Assembly: GCA_037127315.1 (NCBI GenBank) | Contig: JBBBDQ010000330.1 | Location: 4,767,501 to 4,831,500, forward strand | DNA length: 64,000 nt | Source: Ascarosepion bandense | Taxonomy: Eukaryota > Mollusca > Cephalopoda > Sepiida > Sepiidae | Direction of reading: 5' to 3' | In this document: positions 42,444 to 53,293 of the stretch, one piece after another | Layout: each line of letters starts with the position of its first letter | How positions within the stretch are numbered: position 1 is the stretch's first letter | Made by a program: the position numbers and the translations under genes | Notes under the pieces: model-generated | Database searches by the model: none | Seen by the model: the letters and a program-made list of their open reading frames with translations, nothing else | Told to the model about the DNA's origin: nothing

Positions 42444-42823
42444 GACATGTCAGATTAAATAAATTGCAAACATTGTGTCTGCTTATTTTTAATAAAATCC
42501 GTTCATACTCACGGATAATCTTTCGTGTATTACAATTGAAAGATGTAAGAAAACTGTGTTTCTAAAAATTTACAAGAAAATTTACATTAACTTTTAGCAG
42601 TACAGTTTTGCGGTTATTTTTTGTTACCACAACTCACACCCCTGAAGATGATCTCGGATGGAGATTGAAAGTAGTTGGGAACATCGAAAAATGTATAATA
42701 AAATCATCTGTCAAAGTTACAGCTTATTTCTTACATCTTTCAATTATAATACGCGAAAGATTATCCGTGCATTTTTATTAAAAATAAGCAGACCCAATGT
42801 TTACAATTTATTTCTGACATGTC
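42444..42823. repeat. foldback element with about 110-bp inverted arms
   Basis: Left arm 42444-42558 and right arm 42719-42823 are reverse complements. Both start at GACATGTC (outermost) and include GCTTATTTTTAATAAAA, ATAATCTTTCG and AGATGTAAGAAA in matching order. Spacer about 160 bp. AT tracts lie on both sides. No transposase. Confidence 0.88.

Positions 42824-42826
<3 letters not shown>

Positions 42827-42880
<54 letters not shown>
42827..42880. repeat. (AT)n microsatellite
   Basis: About 27 AT units. Confidence 0.97.
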
Positions 42881-42883
<3 letters not shown>

Positions 42884-42936
42884 CTTACCTGTGTCAAATT
42901 AGTTTATTTTGAAAGTTTTCAACCTCTCCCATGTCA

Positions 42937-43255
42937 GTCAGTCAGTTAAGTGCCATACGTGATACACGCTTGGCCGATCATGTCTCAAAAGAGACATGAC
43001 TGACTGGGCAGAAGATTATCCCGCAGTAGGTTGCCATTGCTTTCTGCGGTAGACTGGTTGCCGACCAAGGCTATAGAACCCAATCTGTCCTGTTATTTAA
43101 CCCATAACTGGAAGGAAGAGACGGATTAATACCTTTCCCAAGGGTATTTGCGCGTAAGTGAATACAATGGATTCGACTGGAATTTGAACTCAGCTATTCT
43201 TAAACAACTGCATCTGTTGAGTCATAATACCTTACCGCTACACAACGAACAACCC
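42937..43255 (-). mobile_element. SINE with a different tRNA-like head
   Basis: The body is the 308-bp family in reverse (CAGTTAAGTGCCATACGTG, the CATGTCTC hairpin block, CCTTTCCCAAGGGTATTTG). The head, read on the minus strand, is GTTGTGTAGCGGTAAGGTATT with B box GAGTTCAAATTCC, unlike the TGTGGTACAGTGG head of other copies. Confidence 0.8.
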
Positions 43256-43939
43256 CATCAAAGCTATCTTTAATACTTGGGCATCTCGTAATGGTTAACA
43301 AACTAGCTCTGCCTATCGATAACTATTGAATAGTGACTTTGATCCTCACGAGACGTTCCATATTTATGGTTTTGTACTGAAAATAAGTCTAGAAAAATGA
43401 CAATAACTGTAATATATCTCCAAGAAAATAAATAACTAATGTATTGAGCTTGAACTTTACTGCATTGTATTAAGCGAAGATAACGGAGTGAGTGGAACTG
43501 TAATATCAGGTTTACAGACATGATTTCCTGATACATTTCAGTAACATTGTTGTCGTTGAAAAACATGTCACGTAAATTTTGATTTTAGAGCGGATACATA
43601 TGCCGTCACAAAAAGAGACACCTAAGGTTTAAAATGCAATTTAAAAATGAAAAATCTTTCATTAACCTTATTTAGTTTTAATTCCAAGCTAATAGATAAA
43701 ATAAATTTAATGTTTCAAGTAGGCAAAATATTTTGCTCTATTCAAATTCAAATTGAGTGGAATCATTATTATTATCAGTAGAATCTATAAAATATCGTTC
43801 ATATTGACAATGTCAAAACAACAAAATTAGCATTGTTAAAAAATCTTTCAAAAATGAAATACAAAAATTAGTTTTGAGGGGACATCCATTCATCGCGATT
43901 GGTGATAGTTCTGGGTCCGATCGGCGAAGTTTGGTTTTC
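43256..43939. other. unannotated spacer
   Basis: AT-rich, no gene recognised. Confidence 0.4.
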
Positions 43940-44540
43940 GAGGCAATGAATGAGACGAGTCAGTTTTTCTCTCACTGTTAGAGCTCAGTGAGAGGAGAGA
44001 TCCGTTGCCAATTTCTGGTCATCTAGAATTTTGAAGATGAACTCGTATACCGTGATATCATCAGCATAGATATTTACAAATGATCTTAGGCAGATCATGT
44101 AACGTAGTAAGAGGCGTGGGCAGTGAAGCGAACACTGCGTTGATCGGTTAGGGCCACGGAGGATTGGCCGTTAACAACTAGCTTCAGGGACCTACCCGTT
44201 ACAATGAATTTTATAAATAAGAAAACTATTCTAACGATTCCATGGCTTCAAAGCTTATGTAATAATCCTTTATGTCACACCTCGGTCAAATATATAATGT
44301 GAGTGTTATTGCGGTGGATTTGTTGTCTAATGTCTCACTGATTCTGTAAGTAATGGCAGGTAGGATATCAGCAGTGGACCGGGTCGAGAGAAAACTGTTT
44401 GTCGCTCAAGAGGTTGTACATATTGACGCGATTAACAACCTTCGTTAAGATTATAGTTTCAAAACATTTGCTAATGACATTGAGGAGACTGATGAGTCTA
44501 TATTGAGAGACGGATGTGTATTCCACCGGGGTTAGGATAG
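43940..44540 (-). pseudogene. old Jockey/CR1-like RT remnant
   Basis: The minus strand reads, with stops, PILTPVEYTSVSQYRLISLL, KCFETIILTKVVNRVN, LLSDKQFS, VVNGQSS (template-contact region) and a decayed YADD region (SMLMISRYT by frameshift). The order matches RT fingers to palm. The copy is old, of the same age class as 34.4-35.5 kb. Confidence 0.6.
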
Positions 44541-45744
44541 GGGGGAAGCATATATATATATATATATATAAAATTTAAAAAATTAAATGAAACCAATTTA
44601 ATAGTTTTCATAATTTGACAAGTATCTGATTTTACAAAACTGTTCTCAATGTTTTCTCCGCCAAAAGATACTTAAATTTCCATTAAAATTGGTTCACACT
44701 GATACCAGAAAGACAAGATTTTTAACTAAAATTTCAAGTTTTTAAAAATAATCAAAAACTAAATCCTTTTAGTTTTTGTCTTAATAATATTAATACAAAA
44801 GTTTTGATTATTAATTTTTTTTGTGTTTTGTGAATTTTTTCAGATACCTAATTTTAAATAGCTCATTTATTCCGTGATAAATAGATAGTAGTTAAAAAGT
44901 ATTGAAATATACCCTTTCCTCTTAACTAATAGAGTGACTTTCTATTTTTCCATATTTATGGTAACCTAGATATAACCTTGACATAGCTTAATGCGTCGAC
45001 TGACGTCATGAGAAGTCAACCAGTGACTAACACACCCACCAAAATCAAATCAGAAACGCGAAGGCGTTAAGTAAATATAAAAAGAACAGTGAACACGTGT
45101 ATAACGGTTGGTCCACAGTTCACCCACAGTGAGTGCGAATTCGAATCAGCCGCCAGATATTCATTCAACACATCAACCAGCCAAAAGAAGATTCTCTCCG
45201 TGCAAACCAGAGATATGCTTAAATAATCTTCACTATAAGAATATAAAAAAAAAACAAGGAATAAATTCAAGAGTACAATCCATACACTCAAATACCCAGA
45301 ACATAATATAACAGCACAAGGCCTTGAAGAATTTTAAAAATACATTTGAAATTTCATAAATTATTATAATTTAAAAAAATAAAAACAATCCTTTTAAAAC
45401 TTCATTATTAATCAAAATTCTTTTTCTTCAGACTATAATGTCCGCAATATATATTATTTATTAAACAAATTAAAAGCTTATCAAATTGAATAATGTTATA
45501 GTTTTATTGCATTTTTTATTTTAATGTTAAAAGCAGATTTTCGGAAATAAAGACAAAATGTTTAAAAAAATAAATAAATAAATAACAGATGGTTTATATT
45601 CCCAATGAGTCCTGCGTTTAACTAATAAAACTAATTTCCTCAACAACATTTAGTTTCTTAAAATTTCATGAATTTACGTGGAAGGTGAGGTAACAGATGT
45701 AAAAAAATACTTTTACCAAGATTTTTTTTAAATAATAATTTCAA
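44541..45744. other. AT-rich unannotated region
   Basis: Includes (AT)n at 44550-44570. No gene supported. Confidence 0.4.
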
Positions 45745-46350
45745 AAAAAATTTAATTCATTTGTGAATAAGTCCTGAAAGTTTCATTAAAATCCTACACT
45801 TATTTGATTTTTGCAAGAATTTCCAAATTAATGCGTTTGTCACCGGGAAAAAAGAAACTAAAAAAACTGAGTTATGTAATATTAGGTTTTCCATTGTGAA
45901 CTCTCGTAACGATTTGGTTACCCGCTAACTAAAATCCAAACAAGATTTTTTTCCAAAATTTCGAATGTGTTAGAAACGATTAAATTTTTTTTTTAATGAT
46001 TAAAAAATACTTTGATCTTTCCTCATAATAACAGCATAAACATTTTGATGGAAAATTTCATTTTATGTTAAGTTTGGAGTCTTTTTTCTTCATACTATGG
46101 TGTTTTTTCAGCGATTTAGTGGAGGTACCATATATATATAACCAAGTTTTCACAAAACTATTTCCATTCATTTGTATATAAGTTTGAAAAGTTTTATTAA
46201 AATCCGACAATTATTTTGTTTTTGCAAGAATTTCCAAATTTTTCAGCAGATAAAATAAGTTGCGGACCTATTAAATTATCCATAGTAAACTCTGGTAACA
46301 ATTTGGTTATCAGCTGACGAAAATGAATATTTTCACCAAAAGTTGATTTT
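45745..46350. repeat. diverged direct repeat, units about 410 bp apart
   Basis: 45745-45960 and 46155-46350 share TTCATTAAAATCC-type, TTTTTGCAAGAATTTCCAAA, the GTGAACTCTCGTAACGATTTGG / GTAAACTCTGGTAACAATTTGG block and a following TTGGTTA. Non-coding; an old tandem duplication or two copies of one repeat. Confidence 0.6.
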
Positions 46351-46827
46351 ATGTTTTGTATCTTTGGAAGCAAATCTTCTCTTTACCTTTATTACTTGAT
46401 CTGAATTCCATATGAGATTGTGGTAGAGCCACTGAGATCAATAGCGTAATGGTTTCCACAAAGTGTTGATAAACGGTAAAAACCATAATAACGAAAAAAA
46501 TCAGACAGGGACAATTTTTTGTGTGTTGTGCGAGCACACACGTTTCGAAAATTTATTTTTATCGAAAGAAAACAGTCGATTAAATTGCAAGTTAATTTCA
46601 TCATAAATCAATGCCACGTAAATGCTATCCAGAAATATTTTACAGACCTTAAATCAAAGTGGACATGACAGAATTGCCAGGTCGCTTTAGGGCTTGGTTA
46701 TATCAGCATGTCATTTTGCCAAAGATTTTGTGGCCTCTGATGCTATATGATGCAACATAAACAGTAGTTATCACTATGGAGAATAAAATTAGCAGCTATT
46801 TTCAGAAATGGCTCAGCCTATGAAGGA

Positions 46828-46870
46828 GTTTGATACTCCATACAAAGTAGCTTTGTATGGAGTATCAAAC
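46828..46870. repeat. perfect 20-bp inverted repeat
   Basis: GTTTGATACTCCATACAAAG, three bases (TAG), then its exact reverse complement. Confidence 0.95.
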
Positions 46871-47024
46871 ACATTATAGCAGACATTCCATCACAAAAAA
46901 ATGCACTAAAAATACAATTTACACATAGTGATGACAAATTAAAGCCAAATTTATCAAATAATTACAAAACATATCTCTAACAACACACCATTTTTTGTTT
47001 AGCTATGTCACACATGATGCACTT

Positions 47025-47395
47025 TGTAACACTATTTGGTTGCTGGTAACTAATAATAAATTTTATTACTTAGATATATGGAGAAGTATACTGATACATG
47101 TCTCATGAAAGGAGTTTACCAGTATAAAAATATTCCCAGGGATTAAAACTTTGTTACAAGGCAGATGTCAGGCCAGGGACAAATCTAATCTAGATGTTGA
47201 CAGTTGGCCAATAAAATAAACTGTATAAACCCTTTGTGCCAGTTAAAAGGTGAGAAAAAGGTTACCTAGAAAAATGTGTTTGTGATCCAAAACTATGTGA
47301 AGGGAATTTAGCTGGTAAAATTTGTTTTGGTTAAAACAATTCACCAGTGTTGAATGATTCGCCTGAGAAAGAAAATGAGAAAACTCTAGAAATGC
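47025..47395 (+). repeat. 5' LTR of a gypsy-type element (partial)
   Basis: About 350 bp, collinear with 50759-51110: TTGCTGGTAACTAATAATAAA, TATTACTTAGATATATGGAGA, GGTGAGAAAAAGGTTACC, GGGAATTTAGCTGGTAAAAT and CAATTCACCAGTGTTGAATG. It begins TG. After about 47395 it joins pol directly, so the LTR end, leader and gag appear deleted. The divergence between the LTRs is large (many substitutions), so the insertion is old. Confidence 0.8.
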
Positions 47396-47409
47396 AGTAT
47401 CAAGAAGGG

Positions 47410-48870
47410 GCAGGCTGGTGACAGGGAAGAAGATAAAAGGAAAGGTTCTTCAGTTGTTCCCTATAGAAAATAGCCATGAAGAAAGTGAAGTAGTCCTGTG
47501 TGAAGTGGTTGTGGAACCTGCTGAGATAGTGCCCATACTGTTAGTAAATCAGGCCAGTAAAACTATGAAAATGAAGAAGGGAGAAAAGGTAGGAAGAGCC
47601 CTACCCTTGAGAACCTTGCAACTGGTGATGAAGAATAAAAAGGAGAAATACAGTTGAACGAGGTAGAAAACAAGGAGACAGTAGCCCCTGACATGTTTAA
47701 GGCCAGTGTGGAGGCCATGCTAAGAGCTAACCAGGACGTAGTGGCCAGATCCGATAAAGAATTAAGCCAAACCAGCACAGTTAAGATGCGAATTGATACG
47801 GATTAAGCTGAGACACTATAGAACACCCATACACAAGAGGACACTGGTAAAAGTGGAAGTTAAAGACACAACGGAAGCAGGAATGATAGAAAAATCAGAA
47901 TCACCCTGGAGCTTTCCCATTGTAGTAGTAGACAAGAAAGATGATGGGCATTGGTTTTGCATGGACTTCAGAAAGCTGAATGTGGTTTCCAGACTATTGG
48001 CGGAGCCTCTGCCATTAATAGACAATATACTGGCATTGTCAGGGAAGGCTACATATTTCTCCACCCTAGATTTAAAATCAGGATACTGGCAAGTAGCCCT
48101 ATAGGAGGCAAAGAGGCAGCATTTGTGTGCCACATACGACTGTTCCAGTTCAGAGTTATAGCCTTTAGGTTGGCTCATACTCCAAACATCTTTCAGCACT
48201 TGATGTCAATAGCGCTGGGTGGACTGGAGAGCTTTACACTGGCCTATCTGGATGACATTCTGGTATTCTCAGAAACATCTGAACATATTGACCACTTGGA
48301 ACAGGTATTGGGTCAATTAAGAGTGCATGGGTTAAAGTTGAAGCTGTTGAAGTGCCAATTTCTGAGGAAAGAGCCAAAGTATTTAGGCTTTGTAATAAGC
48401 AGATAGGGGATCAAGCCTGATTTAGACAAAGTCAAGGTGATCAGGGAAATGCTCGAGCCTGAAACAGTAAGAAAGGTAAGAGGATTTTTAGGGGTCATAG
48501 GATACAGTTTATCCTGGCATTCTCCAGAATAGCCACTCCTGTGACAACCTTAACTAAGAAATATGTCAGATTTAAATAGACAGAGAACTGCCAAAGGGCA
48601 TTTGACACATTGAAGGAACAGCTGATCACTGTGCCCTTGCTGACCTATCCAGACCTAAGCAAGCTCATTGTCCTGTACACGGATGCCAGTGAGTGATGTA
48701 TAAGGACAGTACTCACTCGGTCATGTCCTGAAAAGGATAGCCCAGTGCCAAGTATACCAGAAGAAATACCAATATACTTCCTGTCGCACAAACTCTCAGA
48801 GACTCAGCAAAGATGGCCTGTAATAGAAAGGGAGGTGCTTGCTATCATGTATGCCCTTCAGCTGTAAACA
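47410..48870 (+). pseudogene. gypsy pol: RT and RNase H, broken frames
   Basis: RT: PIHKRTLVKVEV, MIEKSESPWSFPIVVVDKKD, the DFRKLN motif, LALSGKATYFSTLDLKSGYW, then a frame change, FQFRVIAFRLAHTPNIFQHL and the catalytic YLDDILVFS (from about 48245), LLKCQFLRKEPKYLGFVIS. Connection: KVRGFLGVIGY. RNase H: LYTDASE and YFLSHKLSETQQRWPVIERE. It copied element RNA into DNA in cytoplasmic particles. Stops at several points (for example after GYWQVAL and after FVISR) make it non-functional. Confidence 0.85.
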
Positions 48871-49229
48871 AGGAGATGCATAGGTTTGTTGTTGGTGTGC
48901 AATGATGCCAGGCTTGTTCTAAAACCCTATTCAGCCACGAAAGTAGGGGGTGTGGAATGCACGTCACAGAGGACAAAGGAATTTACCTGTTGGTGCTGCC
49001 AACTGACTAGCAGTAGTACTGATAAGACACAACGTTTGGGGCAGAAAGCACCTCACACCTGTCTGAACCAATCAACCTACTGAGGGCTGATTAAGAGGGA
49101 GGAAAGGTAACAATAGAAAATTACAAGAGAAGGAAATAGTGGGAGTGTCCTATAGTTTAAGAATTAAAACTAACAATGGGTAGTAAAAGGGAATAATAAA
49201 AACAAGAAATTTTTGTTACCCTTACAGAA

Positions 49230-50373
49230 ATGGCTGGTACGAGGAGATTGACACTACTGTTGATGTTGATGATGATGACAGGTGCTTGGAGGCACAGCCA
49301 AAATACAATTTTTAAGAAAACAAGTGAGGTTGTAACAACAAGGTCGAAGTGGCTTGTCACCTTCATGATTGATCTAAACCAATACGAGTCACTGATAAAC
49401 TGAAGGGTGAGATAAAAAAATTGGGTTTAGCCAGGTTAAAGATGGCAAAAACTTATTCCATGGAAGGGAATAGACTGTTTTATTTTTCAGAATTGGAAAT
49501 AGCTATAATAGAATCTCAGTGGAAGGATATGAGAAATTACCTGAAAGGAATTGAGCTACTTGAAGTGAGAGACAAGAGAGCAGTGGTCCCTATTGTTGGT
49601 GCTATGTGCTAAAATGTCCTGTTTGGAACAGTAACCGAAAACGACATTAAGGTTATAAAGAGAAAACTGGGGTAGGTAGAAAAGGATAAAAAAATCCTGG
49701 CTTACATGGCCAGAGAAAGTGTATCGATACTGAATGTGACAATGTTAGAATTGGCCAAGAATTAGGCCAGTATCAATTAGTTAATAAATAACCTGAGACA
49801 GGAAGTAGCTAATAGTTCAGATGCTGTGGCAGCTGAATTACAGGAAGTGAGTGGGTTTATACAACAGTATTTTCAGGTCCAGGGTATATGGAGAAGAATC
49901 CACTAAGATGCTGAGAGTGAAACCACCCTTATCTCTAATAAAGCTACCCCTGGGTTGTTCAGCATTTGGCATGTCCATCTCTTTACTCCTGTATTACCAG
50001 GCTGAAGAAAAGTATGAAAAAAAGACCCGATACTAGAGATAGTTGATAAAAACCTTAAGTAATTGAACACAGTTGTAGGAGCCAGTAATGAACAAATTTC
50101 CTAGAATGGATACCAGTTTTATTAAAACCAATAGACATGATTAACATAGATCAGTTAAAAGACAGATTAAATATTTTAGGAAAAGGAAGTATTGGTTGGA
50201 GGAATAGTAAAATTATCATGTCAAATTGGTTAGTAGGGAGAAGTACTTTGTTAATCATTGTTGTAGTAATAGCGGTGATTTGGAATATTAAAAAGTATAG
50301 AGAGAAACAGATTAACAATGATTTGGTGAATGTGCAACAGCAGGAAAGAGGAATACCACTCAGCAATCCTTAA
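49230..50373 (+). pseudogene. env-like gene remnant (F-type fusion protein features)
   Basis: Starts with a Leu/Met-rich stretch like a signal peptide (LTLLLMLMMMTG) near 49230. The middle part has LFGTVTEND (49620-49646), followed by charged helical sequence; this pattern resembles the baculovirus-F-like Env of errantivirus-type gypsy elements. The last open frame (50137-50373) holds a transmembrane segment (STLLIIVVVIAVIW) and a short basic cytoplasmic tail. Several stops and frameshifts separate these parts, so no envelope is made. The assignment depends on position (between pol and 3' LTR), the TM anchor and the one motif. Confidence 0.55.
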
Positions 50374-50758
50374 CCAAGCAAATAAAATCAAGAAGAAAAG
50401 ACCAGATCAAACTTGGCAGCAGAAATAGAAGACCCAACTCCTGTCAAGAAACAACCGAAACCTCCTACTGTAGAGAGAAGAATAGTAACCAAAAGGAACA
50501 AACCATAAGACGCACATACCTCATGAAAAGACTTATTGACATATGAAAAAAAAAAAAAGAGGAGAGAGAGAGGAAAAATATTGCATGAAAAAAAGAGAGG
50601 AAAAACATTACATGAAGAAAGGAAAGGAAAAACACTGCATGAAAACCATTTTTCTTTATTAGTACTGCATGAATTAATATGACAAATAGTGTATTGGTAG
50701 AATTGGGAGTTTGTGATGTTATTTATGGGCAGATGACAGAAAGAGTAAGGAAGAGAGG

Positions 50759-51110
50759 TGACATTATGTAGTTGCTGGTAATTAATAATAAATTGTATTA
50801 CTTAGATATATGGAGAGATATACTGATGCACAAAGAGTTAACCAGTATAAAAACATTCACAGGGACTGAAACACTGTTACAAGTCAGATGTCTAGCCAAG
50901 GGACAAATCTTATCTAGGTGTTGACAGTTGGCTAGTGAAAGAAATTGTAAAAACCCTAAGTGCCAATTAAAGGTGAGAAAAAGGTTACTTGAGGAAAAAT
51001 CAGGTGTTTGAGATCCAAAACTTTGTGAAGGGAATTTAGCTGGTAAAATTCATTCTGGTTAAAACAATTCACCAGTTTTGAATGATTCGCCTAAGAAAGA
51101 AAACCAGAAA
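50759..51110 (+). repeat. 3' LTR of the gypsy-type element (at least this part)
   Basis: Begins TGACATTATG after a purine-rich tract and is collinear with 47025-47395. Sequence with LTR-like character (ATAAA at about 51260 and a promoter-like GC region to about 51370) continues beyond the part preserved on the left. Confidence 0.75.
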
Positions 51111-51667
51111 ATTGTTTTGTTTTTTTTCAAAATGACACAGAGGAGGACAAGAGGGAAACTGGCTGCAATCATTACCCAAGAGAGGGGAAAACAACCAAGT
51201 TGAAAGCATAATTTACTCTCCCTCCCACTGGCCTTTGCACCAGTTTGAGGCCAATACCAATAAAAGTGAATGTGCAAAAAAACACAGAGAGAGATCCGTG
51301 ACTCAGACGTAGACGACAGATGGAGTCTGACCGCATGTGACTACTGTCTTAGCGTAACTCCAACACATTACCCTTGAGCCAGACTTATCAATAAATTACC
51401 AAAAATCAACTGAACAAACTTTGTTAACTATAATGCAGCCAATCCTTAACCAAGTGTTGCAACCAATTTGGGGATAATTTAGATTGATAACCCTGCATGT
51501 ACACTACTAAGGACATCATTGTATAATATACTAAAGATAAATCATAAGATTATTTTTTATCATTATTCATCATTTTTCTCTGAGTAGTTTGCTTTTTTAT
51601 TACTGTATGTCTTCACTCTGTTCGGATCAAACTGAGGTGGGATATTGACGACAAAACTGTCTGTCTG

Positions 51668-51692
51668 CAATCAATCAATCAATCAATCAATC
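51668..51692. repeat. (CAAT)n microsatellite
   Basis: Six tandem CAAT units. Confidence 0.95.
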
Positions 51693-52735
51693 ACAACATC
51701 AGGCAGAACTGACCAAGGGCTAAAGAAATCAATTCATTAATCAACCACAGTATTGAATGTTTCAGACAACTAAGGAGAGAAAAAGCAGCTGTGGTTTTTG
51801 TGAACCCTAGTCTGATAGCGGGGGCATTACTCTCTACTCAAAACAAATTTTAATCAAACATATCAAAGTGGCTAGCCATTATTAACATAACTCATTTGTC
51901 ATAGGTATCTACAACTACATCTATACATTTTCCTTATATAAGAGAGAAAAAGAGAAGGGGAGAGAGGGGGTACACACGTGCTAACCACAAAGCATGGCTG
52001 ACTGCCTATCTAACTATTCAGCTGAGAAAATGACCTCCTGTAAGCACAGAAAAAGAACATACTCCACTATCAACATGACAAGCCCAAACAGATAGCCAAC
52101 AAGTAGTCAGCCATATTAAGTATACTCTTTCACACTCTTGTATACAATACACTTGAACACTATACTACATGACTTGCCAGAGACCTTTTCATTTTTTGTA
52201 AATGAAAATAAATCTTTTTTTCTCCAAACCAGTGTTTAAATTGTTTCTTTACTCCAACCAACTTCCACCCTGATCAAAATTACAACTCCCCTTCACAGCA
52301 TTAGTTGTGGAATTCAAAGTGGTAAGAACAAGGTAGGCAATTTTATATCAGAATATAAAAGATCATCAAGTAGCAGTGGCAGGAATTGAAGTTTGAACAG
52401 GCAGAAAGTAAAAAGTATTGCATGAATTTACTATAAGAGCAAAAATTAAGACAGGATGGCTCTCAAAGAAACAGTGGTAGTGGGTTGATCAGGCCTAAGT
52501 TACTGCCTCAATCCCTGTAAGAGATAAAAACAGGAAAGATTGGAATCGTAGCACCATCTCCAATATGAAGTAAGACCTAAAGTGAAAGAAACTAAAGCTA
52601 GCAAAATGGTGACTGTAGGTCAGCAATGGACTTGGATAAAATGGGAAAACAGTAAAAAATTGAAGATTTTCTGGTCAAATCCCATCCCAGAAATATAACT
52701 TTCCTTGTGCAGTCAGTAGATGGCATATTACCTAG
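51693..52735. other. unannotated region
   Basis: No gene recognised. The stretch from about 52380 may already belong to the following retroelement remnant. Confidence 0.4.
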
Positions 52736-53293
52736 CCCAGTAAACCTCTACACATGAAGAAAGGTAGTTTGAACCTTGTTTATTGTGTCTGAAAAGAGGA
52801 TCTTTCCAACATTTATTGAGTGGTTGCCTCAAAGAGAGGAGCAGTACCAATGACGCTAATACAAGCAATTGCAAAAACAGTCACTAGGAGTTTCCAAATA
52901 AATAAATGTGAGCTTAATAAGAAGCTGATTAATTTTGCCAGAGGACAAAAGAAGAAGTCACTAAGGAGGGGCAAAAACTTAAGTCCTGCACTAGACTAGT
53001 AGATGAAATTTTTAGAGATAATAATACAGAGACAGTTATATCCAGACATGATTATTTATTCAGATAAAACCAAACATGTGATCATTAACATGAACTTCCC
53101 TTGGGAAGAGAATATGGACCAAGTCAATGAAAAGCTAGAGACAAATTTACAAATGGCAGAGAAATGCAGAAGTTGGTGGTGTCAGGGAAAACCAATTAAA
53201 ATTAGGCTTAGTTGGGTGTTCACTTTGCAAGGTGCTGTCAAAATTAGGAGTAATATATTTGGAGAAAAAAAATGGCTATTTGCTCAATCCTAA
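52736..53293 (+). pseudogene. retroelement polyprotein C-terminus (zinc finger + PD-type domain)
   Basis: Across frames: a CLKRGSFQHLLSGC finger near 52790, then after stops LYPDMIIYSDKTKHVIINM, NFPWEENMDQVNEK and KCRSWWCQGKPI. The finger followed by PD...(strand)...PWEE occurs at the C-terminus of mollusc retroelement proteins that I believe are LINEs with a restriction-like endonuclease. The final frame of 96 codons is open. Clade not resolved; the copy is dead. Confidence 0.5.

Larger units (their letters stand above)
47025..51380 (+). mobile_element. Ty3/gypsy-type LTR retrotransposon with env-like region, decayed
   Basis: Order on the plus strand: partial LTR, protease-side pol, RT, RNase H, then a region with env-like features, a purine-rich tract (about 50735-50758) and a second LTR. 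Integrase is not recognisable between RNase H and env, and gag is missing, so large deletions have occurred. Stops and frameshifts are scattered through pol. The right boundary is uncertain because the 3' LTR may extend past the part retained in the 5' LTR. As an endogenous copy it is inactive. Confidence 0.75.
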
